A stretch of DNA of 64,000 nt. Source: Ursus arctos. Lineage: Eukaryota; Chordata; Mammalia; Carnivora; Ursidae. Below the pieces are notes generated by a model. It ran no database searches. It had not been told where the DNA came from and saw nothing but the letters and a program-made list of their open reading frames with translations. Position numbers and translations under genes: made by a program. Position 1 is the stretch's first letter. Every line of letters begins with the position of its first letter. Shown piece by piece: positions 56,648-64,000 of the stretch. Location: assembly GCF_023065955.2 (NCBI RefSeq), contig NW_026622874.1, positions 31,571,772 through 31,635,771 on the forward strand, read 5' to 3'.

Positions 56648-56745
56648 TTTCTTTCTTTTCTTTTTCTTTTTTTTAAGATCACACAAGCGTTATGCAGCAG
56701 AGATTAAACTTGAGCCCAGGTCATCTGGCCCAGGTATCTGTTGCT
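56355..56745 (-). repeat. MIR SINE, split by a short SINE
   Basis: Left part tttaattctcatacaactct, agcaacagaggcatccagca, aagaaactgaactcaagatc; right part agattaaacttgagcccagg. Both are reverse MIR and join across the insertion at 56512-56674. Confidence 0.75.
56512..56674 (+). mobile_element. short-form CAN-SINE with expanded (TTTC)n tail
   Basis: Head ggggcacctgctggctcagt and gggattgagagttcaagccc, then aaaaaaaaattc and about 60 bp of ctttctttc. Flanks aagatcacataagc (56498) and aagatcacacaagc (56675) enclose both, so the pyrimidine tract is part of the insertion. Confidence 0.85.
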
Positions 56746-58316
56746 TTGACCATGGCCCTGGATTTTTGCCCTGGGTGTCACAGCTGAGTGTCACAGAGGC
56801 TCTGGTGGTATAGGCTGGAGATGGGGAAGTGGTGACAGTAGAGGAGACTCTCCTTAAAGACTGGGGAGGAGTTAGCCAGCGGGAGGAAAAGGCCTTCCTG
56901 ATGGAGAGGGAAGAAGAGGCAGGGCTCAGAATGGAGCCATGTCACGAGTGTGGCACCACGAGCCCCATGGTGCTGCTGAAGCCAAAGCTGTGTGGCTGCA
57001 GAGTCACAGAGGGGTCAGAGCCTGGGATTAGCTTCTATTTTGAAGTCACTGGGGAGCCATTTGGGGTGGATTTGGGAGTATAAGGTGGAAGTGGGGAGAC
57101 CAGTAGGAGGCATTTGCGGCATGCTCCTCTAACCCCTTCCCCCAAAGGGACTTCCTATTAGGAAATGGCTTCTCCTATGTGCATGATCATTTTTTCCTAG
57201 CTGTCAGCCTCTGTCTCCCTGGGGCAGGGGCTCTGAGTGTGGAGTGAGGCCAGGGGTGTCCGTGTGGGTGGAAGAGCCAGCCCGCTGAACGGCTCACCGT
57301 CTTTCCCCCCTCATCACACCATACTATACTCACAGGTCTGCAGACACACGGAGCATTTCTGTTTTCCCTCAGAAGCAGAATGTCGGCAGCTTTATTTTCT
57401 CAAGGGTATCGCATTGAATGTTATTTATTGTTCTTACTCTGAATTCAGCGGTGTCTTTTTTTTCTGTTTCCTTCTGACAGATGATTTGCTCTTGAACAAT
57501 TAACAGACCGAAGGCTGTGTTCCATCTCCTCACGGGCTCCCGCCAGGCACCCTTGGGAGCACAGGAGGGAGAAAAGCTTTCTTCTTGATCCTATTACTGC
57601 TGCCCAGCATCGAGAAGGATTAATTAACCCACCAGGTTTTGCTTCATTACCAGGAAGAAGGAAAAGCCCATGACAGTAGAATTCAAACATGGAAGATGCA
57701 AAGGGCCTGAGAGCACTTCTAAGACTCAGCCGGGCTGTGTGGCCCAGTGGCTGGTGGGCGGGGCGGCGGGGGGGTGACCTGGTGCAAGTTACAAACTCTT
57801 AAGGCCCTTGTCTATCATCCTCAGAATTCCCCTCAGCTCCACAAGATCGACCGCGTACTCTGACCTGAGCCCCAGAGAGGCCAATCAGAAACAGAAGCTT
57901 CTCGTAACTCATAAGTGCACTGTCTAGTAGGAATTGGGGAGCTGAATCATTCCTACTTCCCCGGCTTGTGAGAATTCATTAAATGTGGTACCATGTGTGA
58001 AAGTGCTTTGTAACGAAGCATTATGTGAATGCTGTTGTCACTGCCACATTGATATTCAGACATTCCAACAATTATTGCACAGTTATTAAGGCACAGAACT
58101 ATACTTGGAGCTAACGGTTATGTGGAAGAACTTGGAGGCATTGGCTCTGCTATGCAGGAGGGTCCAACAGCCACACACGTGAGGGAGTTTAACAACAAAA
58201 TCAGGGCCTCAAAGAAGTTCCATGTCACATGCTAACCATGGCTGATTGGCTGTGGCCATCTGGAGTATCATGCTGAAAGTATCATGGATTCTGAAGCTCT
58301 TTCTAGGCTCAGTTTA
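56746..58316. other. unique sequence
   Basis: Positions 57360-57660 look conserved (atgttatttattgttcttac, aaggattaattaacccacca). An acceptor-like tract ttttttttctgtttccttctgacag ends near 57480, but no convincing exon follows. MIR-like scraps lie at 57765-57830 and 57960-58040. Confidence 0.4.
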
Positions 58317-58334
58317 AAAGGATGTAGCAGATTA

Positions 58335-58540
58335 AAGGGCCCTTGGGTGGCTCAATCCAACTCTTGATTTTGGCCCAGGTTGTGATCTTAGGGTCCTGAG
58401 ATCGAGCCCTGCTAGGGGCTCTGTGCTCAGTGTGGAGTCTTCTTGAGATTCTCTCCCTCTCCCTCTGTCCCTCCCCCCTGCTCATGCATGCTCTCTCTCT
58501 GAAAAAAAAAATTCAATTAAATATATAAATAAAATATTTC
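58335..58540 (+). mobile_element. CAN-SINE with target-site duplication
   Basis: Diverged older SINE (gggcccttgggtggctcaat, ttgtgatcttagggtcctga, ctctccctctccctctgtcc). The 18-bp flanks aaaggatgtagcagatta are identical (58317 and 58541). Confidence 0.93.
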
Positions 58541-58859
58541 AAAGGATGTAGCAGATTAGAAATAAATACCATGGTCACAAGCCTGACTCACAGTGATACA
58601 TGTACGAGGTATTTATAATGCTTGATACTAGGTAGCAAACTGGATGATAAACATAACTGTTATGATAATTTAGCAAAAGTTGGCACCTGTGTGAGCTTGT
58701 GTGGTTAGCAAATATGTGGAAGAGTTGGTTGATATTTGAGCTTGGCCTTAATTATGGGCAGAATTTCAGTGGGGGCGAGAGGGAGACTATTTCAGTGAAA
58801 GATTGCAAAGTGCAGATCACCCAGGAAGAGGGAGTGGAGGGTACAGAATAGAGAACCCT
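58541..58859. other. unique non-coding sequence
   Basis: Nothing recognised. Confidence 0.4.
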
Positions 58860-58985
58860 GAACAGAGTCAGGACACCTGATTCAAAGCCTGGGTCTCCCG
58901 GAGGTGAGCCATGTGGCTTGCGGTGCTGTAGCCCTTATGGTCTCAGAATTTTCATATATAAAATGACACAGCTTGAACCGATGTT
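58860..58985 (+). repeat. MIR fragment
   Basis: cctgattcaaagcctgggtc, atggtctcagaattttcata and tataaaatgacacagcttga follow MIR order. The next SINE inserted at its right side. Confidence 0.6.
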
Positions 58986-58988
58986 CTT

Positions 58989-59187
58989 TTTTTTTTTTTA
59001 AGATTTTATTTATTTATTTGACAGAGATAGAGACAGCCAGCGAGAGAGGGAACACAAGCAGGGGGAGTGGGAGAGGAAGAAGCAGGCTCCCAGCGGAGGA
59101 GACTGATGTGGGGCTCGATCCCATAACGCCGGGATCACGCCCTGAGCCGAAGGCAGACGCGCAACCGCTGTGCCACCCAGGCACCCC
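58989..59187 (-). mobile_element. young CAN-SINE with target-site duplication
   Basis: Poly-T, gacagccagcgagagaggga, gaagcaggctcccagcggag, ccacccaggcacccc. Flanks tgaaccgatgttctt (58974) and tgaaccaatgttctt (59188), one mismatch. Confidence 0.96.
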
Positions 59188-59813
59188 TGAACCAATGTTC
59201 TTAAACATGCTTTCTAATTCTGCAAAAACAGTGCATCTGTGGGCGAGAGGAGCCTTTACCAAATTGTACTTCATGGAACAATGGTTCCACTAGCTGCTCT
59301 GTGAAAAATGAGTTTCATCATCAAATAATTTGGGGGAAATTCTGAATTCTATAGACTGTTGATTTTTATTCCTCTCCCTCCATTCTTTCTTGAAGCAACT
59401 TCAACTGGTCCTTAGAGTTGGGGTTGGTTTTTAGTATAATTGTTATTATGATGGTACTCAAGATGGGAAAAGGTGTATTCCACAGACATTTCAAAGTATA
59501 AATCAATAGGGCTTAGTGATTAATTGCACGTAGGTAATGAAGGAGAGTCAAAGCAAAGATGACAAATGTCCCAATCTAGAATATGGTTAAAATATGCCAA
59601 GGGAGTATTGATCGAGAAAGAGAAGTTGAGCCAGGTTTGGGGATGTGGAACAGAGTTGGGGGAGGGAGAGGGCCATCCTGCAGGCCAGGTGCTTCATAGA
59701 CTCCGTAGAAGAGATTCACCTAGATTACTCTGCTGTGGACATTTGTTGTAAATGTATAAGAAAAGGTGAAGAAGATAAGGTTATTACCTCAGCAACCACA
59801 CAGGGTTTGGGTC
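59188..59813. other. unique non-coding sequence
   Basis: No supported element. Confidence 0.4.
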
Positions 59814-59900
59814 TAGAGTGACCAACCATCTTGATTTGTCCACAGAAGACTTTCAGTTCAAAACTGGGCAAATCGTAGGCAAAGAGAATTGGTTACTCTA
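59814..59900. mobile_element. short palindromic MITE
   Basis: Termini tagagtgaccaa and ttggttactcta are inverted repeats with one mismatch, 87 bp apart. The body has ttgatttgtccacagaagac and aaaactgggcaaatcg. This is a common mammalian MITE form; name not given. Confidence 0.6.
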
Positions 59901-60799
59901 TTAGGGTATTAGTTCCCTCACTCTAGGGTGGATAGCTGGAGTCATCATCATAGGACAGTTTATTTGTTGCTAGCAGTTTTTGTTGAGATTCTTCTGGAAA
60001 GAGCTCCAGTTAGTCCCTTGATAGGTGCCTGCTCTGTCTTGTGCCCAGCACATATAGGAACATCTTCAGCTTGTCTACCATTGGCTGGTTATTCAGCTAC
60101 ATCTGGGTAACATTTGGTTCCACCTCTTAAAGGAGTATGCTCGGGGCAAGTGGGAGAAAGTAGATGGGACCGCTTTCATCAGACAGTGACCGTCATATTC
60201 ATTTGATGGAATTAAGGCCTTATGGATTCCTCCGCCAGTCCATCCAATATAGAGGAAAGAGGATGAGCTCAACTTTGGAAAGACTGACTTTAAGTGATCC
60301 TTAAAGGTCTAGGTGGTGGAAAGATTTGCATTGGAGCTAAAAAATTCCTGAATATTCCTTTTTTTTTTTTTAAAGCCTGATTAAACTCTGTGGAGAATTG
60401 CTGGGGAAGGATTCAGAGAGGGATGGAGAGGGAAGAGGAGAAATAAGATGAGCAGAGAAAGAAAGAGAGGAAAAGGGGAGGGAGGAGAGAGAGGAAGAGG
60501 GAGAGTGGGTTGTCAGAGCCAGGCTTTCTGACCCCACCCAGTACGTTAGTATGCTCGCTACTGCAGCGAAAAGGGTGAAGCGTGTAAACAGTGCATACAT
60601 TTACTTTAGCATAAGTTCTTCCAGCTTCCCGTACAGGATTCTACTGGTAGGTGCAGACGATGTAGGGACCTGTCACTTCAGATAGCTCTTTGACTTCCAA
60701 CCAACCAACATGTATTTTGCAATGTCAATGTCATTTCACAGAAAGGGAAGTTCTGCAGGAGTGTCTGAAGCCCAGGCTAGCCTGACCGCAGAAGGAGGC
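59901..60799. other. unique plus purine-rich tract
   Basis: A free-standing T run lies near 60358-60372, and an A/G-rich tract (gagagggatggagagggaag) at 60412-60510. No gene. Confidence 0.4.
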
Positions 60800-60925
60800 A
60801 TCAAGGCTGGAAGTTGGGAGACCCAGGTCCTAGCCTTTGCTCCTCTACGCTGCACTGTGTGATCACAGGCAAGTGGCTTGACTTCTGTGGACTTTGTTCT
60901 TCCAGACTTTCAAAAGATACAATGA
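60800..60925 (+). repeat. MIR fragment
   Basis: gttgggagacccaggtccta, gatcacaggcaagtggcttg and acttctgtggactttgttct follow MIR order. Confidence 0.65.
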
Positions 60926-63074
60926 CCCACTCTCTTTTTGCTGGGGGGAGCTAAGGAAGAAACTACTTAGCATGGGGGAAGAGGGCTGGTGCAGGCCCAC
61001 TCCAGCCTGGTGTCACAAATACAGATACTGGATGGTCTAGTCTCCCACAGAAGCCCTTCCTTCCTTATTGGTTACTAGGGCTTCCAATCTCCCTGGACTC
61101 TCAAAAGTCAACGGGAGCCACGCAGCTAACTTCAGAGGTTATGATTTGATATTAGCAGTGCGTATACAAGAAGAGGCCCCCAGGGTCTCTCCAACTGCAA
61201 GCGAAACAGAGCTCAGCCCAAGGGGAGTCCAGCTGGGAATGAAAAGAACTTCAACATTCAGGGCCTTATCCTCCAAGGCAGGTTGGGACTTGGAGCACAA
61301 GGTGGTGGTGGAGGCGGCAGGTCAGCCCTCCGCAAAAATCATGCAGTAAACGAAACCCGTCCTCAGAGCCAGATCCAACAACTGGCCAAGTGAGTGATAA
61401 CAGCTGGAAGTTATAGTCGTTAAAAGGGATCAGAGCTTTATCAGAGGAATATCTGGGAAGTAGAGGAGGAATACCTGGGAGCTGCCAAAAGGACAGGAAT
61501 AGGAACGGGGGCGTGGAGGCAACGTTGCCACAAGCAATATTGCAGGCAACCAGCACTGCACACAACTCCGTGAACTGCCCCTGAAAAACCGGAATATATA
61601 TTTGGAAGATGAAGTCCAAGGTTACATCTTTCATGCAGTCTTACCCTTTGGACCCAAGACTGTAATGAGGTATAAGTATCGCTAGGTGGCGTTGCACGAA
61701 TACCTTTTTCCCCCCTGGTCCTGAAAGAACCGCGCTATGGGTTTGTCTCCTAGCTCCGTCTCATACAAGCAACTGACTTCATCCGTGCTCCCAGCAGCTT
61801 TGGCACCCACGAGTGCCCGCTGCACGTTAGAGCGGGTGTGCTTGTGTGTGCTTTGCGTGTGTGCCCAGGTGCATATGGGCCCATCGATGTGTGTTTTTAC
61901 TTCAACGTCAGTGACCAGCAAATGAGGCCGCACGGATACTCTGGCAGCCACTGACCGCCCGGGACCGTACTCGGTGAAAATGGATTGCCTCTGTCTTCCC
62001 TGCTTGACCTTCGCTGGGGAAAAAGAATTAAATTAGGTTTCAAGGAGTGCTCCTCGGCAGCCGTCTTCAGAACGAACACATTTGCATAGAAGACGCTGAG
62101 TCTCCCGAATGGCAAAGGCCACCTGGTTCCTTTGCCCTAGACAGACTGTGTACTCCGTTCCACCGTCACGGCTTTGCCTCTGCACTGGGGTTCTGTGGCT
62201 GGTGACGGCTGCTCCCCGTCCCGCTCTGCTCTCTTGGGCTATTAGCCACACTGCGCACCAGTTTCGTGCCTAAGTATGGGATTTCTACCAGCTTCCTATC
62301 CCCTGTGGAGCACCCAGAACCCAAGGAACAAAACCAGCCTTTCTCCATTTATCCAGGGTGCACTAGGGCTCACCTTGGGGGCGGGGTGGAGGGTACACAT
62401 TTTGTTAATAAGTCACATCAAAGATAACGTGTTGTTCCAAAGGAAACGTCACTGGGTGAAAGAAACATTTAAAACTGCAGAAGAGAAAATTTCGCTTTGG
62501 CCTTGATGGTCATCTTGTCAGCAATTTTACTTAATCTGCTGTTGGGTATAGTCTCAAACTGAGTCCCCAGGGAAGCATGTCACACACATGCCTAGAATTT
62601 CTACCTCATGTGAGGCACTGGGCTAAGGGCCACGGGAGACACCCCGTTGGTAAAACTCAGCGCTTTGCAGGTGTTTTACCCAGTTAGAGATTTGCTAGCT
62701 CCCCGGACCCCACAAACTAGCACGTCGTGCTGGATGGCACACACGTGTGCGACACACTCCCGTGAGCGGGCCCAGGTCCTCCTGCATGCTCAAAGGCACA
62801 CCTTTCCTTCCCTGGGTGAAAAAAACGTAACGGAAGCGTGAGTGATCTTGCAGGAATGCTACTGAATCTGCTCCATTTGGCACATTCACAAAATTTGAGG
62901 CTGTTTAGTCTAATAGATGAAAATGGTACATAAATAACTGGTAACGGAAGTGAGGGAAGAAACAGCATCTAGTGAATTCCGGGCTTCGGGGAGGGAGAAA
63001 TTGCAGCCAACGGGGAGTAGGGAGGCGGGCACTAGGTAGGCACCGTCATTTTTGATGGATGGATAAACCTTTTT
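60926..63074. other. unique non-coding sequence
   Basis: No gene recognised. A 93-codon frame at 61068-61349 has no domain. An octamer word atttgcat lies near 62080 and a weak CTCF-like motif at 61679. Confidence 0.4.
61679..61692 (+). promoter_or_regulatory. weak CTCF-like motif
   Basis: TCGCTAGGTGGCGT keeps the GCTAGGTGGCG body of the CTCF core but departs at three positions at the edges. Confidence 0.25.
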
Positions 63075-64000
63075 TTAAGGTTTTTTTTTTTCAGCTCTAG
63101 TGTGGTAATTGACAAATAAAATTGTATCGTACAAATAAAATTATAAAAATTGTTAAAGTGGTGATTTGAGGTAAGTATGCATTGTGAAAAGATCCCCACC
63201 ATCTAGCTAATTAATATATCCATTATCTCACATATTTACCATTTTTTAAAGGTTTTTTATTTATTCATTTGAGAGAGAGGAAGAGAGAGCCAGTGAGAGC
63301 ACAAGCAGGGGGAGCAGCAGAGGGAGAAGGAGAAGCAGGCTTTCCGCTGAGCAGAGAGCCTGACACGTCTGATGCCAGGACCCTGGATCATGACCTGAGC
63401 CGAAGGCAGCCGCTCAACCAGCTGAGCCACGCACGTGCCCCTATTTATCATCTTAATTTTCATTTCTTTTTTTTTTTTTTTTTGGTGAGAACATTTAAGT
63501 TCTACTCTGTTAGCAAATTTAAATTACATAATACAGGTAGTCAACTATAGTTGCCATGTTTTACACTAGATCCTCAGACCTGATACTTTTTATGGTGAAA
63601 GTTTGTATTCTTTACCAACCTTTGCCTATTTTCCCCACCCCCAAACCCCTGGCAACCACATTTCTATTCTCTGTTTCTGTGAGTGTGAGTTTGACTTTTT
63701 TTTTTTTTTTAAGATTCCACATATAATTGATACCAAGTAGCATTTATCTCTCTGTCTGGCTTATTTCACTTAGCATTACGCCCTCAAGATCCATCCATGT
63801 TGTCACAAATGGCGGAATTTCCTTCTTTGTATGGCTGAATAATATTCCGTTATAGATACCACATTTTCTCCATCCATTCCCCCATTGCGGAACACTTGAG
63901 TTGTTGCTGTGCCTGGGCCATTGCAAACAAGGCTGCAATGAACAATGGGCTGTAGCTCTCTGAGGGAGCGATTTCCTTTCCTTTGGGTATATACCCAGAA
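63075..64000 (-). mobile_element. L1 LINE 3-prime end, running off the window
   Basis: Minus-strand L1: gtggtaattgacaaataaaa (3-prime UTR), accctggatc inside an inserted SINE, then cccctggcaaccacatttct, cttatttcacttagcattac, gatccatccatgttgtcaca and ttgggtatatacccagaa at the edge. The 64-codon frame at 63744-63938 reads as the ORF2 C-terminus (DLEGVMLSEISQTE). More of the element lies to the right. Confidence 0.93.
63247..63441 (-). mobile_element. CAN-SINE inside L1
   Basis: aaggttttttatttattcat, gaagcaggctttccgctgag, ctgagccacgcacgtgcccc; flanked by tatttaccattttt and tatttatcatctt, imperfect duplications. Confidence 0.88.

Noticed and set aside
57456..57503. Acceptor-like ttttttttctgtttccttctgacag
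   Set aside because: Only a very short frame follows before a stop and no donor is evident. Such tracts are common by chance in introns.
61068..61349. 93-codon open frame preceded by a pyrimidine stretch and tag
   Set aside because: The acceptor-like sequence is weak, the peptide is unrecognised, and a comparable frame exists on the opposite strand.
61990..62300. CpG island near the more GC-rich right side
   Set aside because: CpG density rises only slightly over a short distance and there is no associated exon or promoter signal.
1..64000. CRISPR array, operons, phage or plasmid features
   Set aside because: The sequence is mammalian nuclear DNA. The only regular arrays are simple or satellite repeats, with no spacer-repeat structure or prokaryotic genes.

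Overview
The window is nuclear DNA of a caniform carnivore, and I found no intact protein-coding gene in it. The strongest clue is a set of about 200-bp tRNA-Lys-derived CAN-SINEs on both strands. Their heads read gcgcctgggtggc, their bodies carry a ggctcagggcgtgatccc block, and their tails read aaataaataaaatctt plus poly(A). The young copies lack the gatccctgggtggc head typical of dog SINEs and resemble the subfamily of bears, giant panda and pinnipeds. I therefore infer an arctoid, most likely an ursid or pinniped, without fixing the species. Composition is mixed (AT-rich around 16.6-18.5 kb, more GC-rich around 33-36 kb), with no CpG island. The window fits a gene desert or a very large intron.

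Layout. 0-10 kb: ancient repeats (MIR, MER20, an MLT1 solo LTR) in unique sequence, with two good CTCF-like motifs in divergent orientation and a 49-bp tandem duplication. 10.3-11.1 kb: a TCCA satellite with higher-order structure, then a pyrimidine tract. 11.1-14.1 kb: unique sequence with a probable conserved non-coding block. 14.1-19 kb: a minus-strand L1 fragment broken by a SINE, an L1/short-SINE remnant, a decayed hAT transposase, and a possible 44-codon exon. 19.3-20.4 kb: two degenerate CA and TG arrays in inverted orientation. 22.1-22.5 kb: a SINE-L1 chimeric retroposon inside one target-site duplication. 24.5-27 kb: a MER20 with a CTCF-like motif, then an old L1 carrying several younger insertions. 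28.6-32.7 kb: MER, L2, MIR and hAT remnants and SINEs. 32.7-36 kb: unique sequence with one copy of a paired TTAATTAG-TATTTCTAAATAA element. 36.6-38.6 kb: an old L1 that received an ATP5MF processed pseudogene and a SINE, then an MLT1 LTR split by a SINE. 39.6-41.5 kb: MIR and an L1 carrying a younger L1 tail. 41.5-57 kb: mostly unique with scattered MIR, MLT1 and L2, and the second copy of the paired element at 53.85 kb. 57-64 kb: unique sequence, SINEs, a small MITE, and an L1 running off the right edge.

No operons or interacting genes exist here. Function, if any, is regulatory (CTCF-like motifs, homeobox-rich blocks). The main interest is in the retroposition record: the ATP5MF pseudogene, the SINE-L1 chimera, many nested insertions with readable target-site duplications, and the paired conserved-looking element. 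Repeat family names are from memory of consensus sequences. Where I was unsure of the name I say so.
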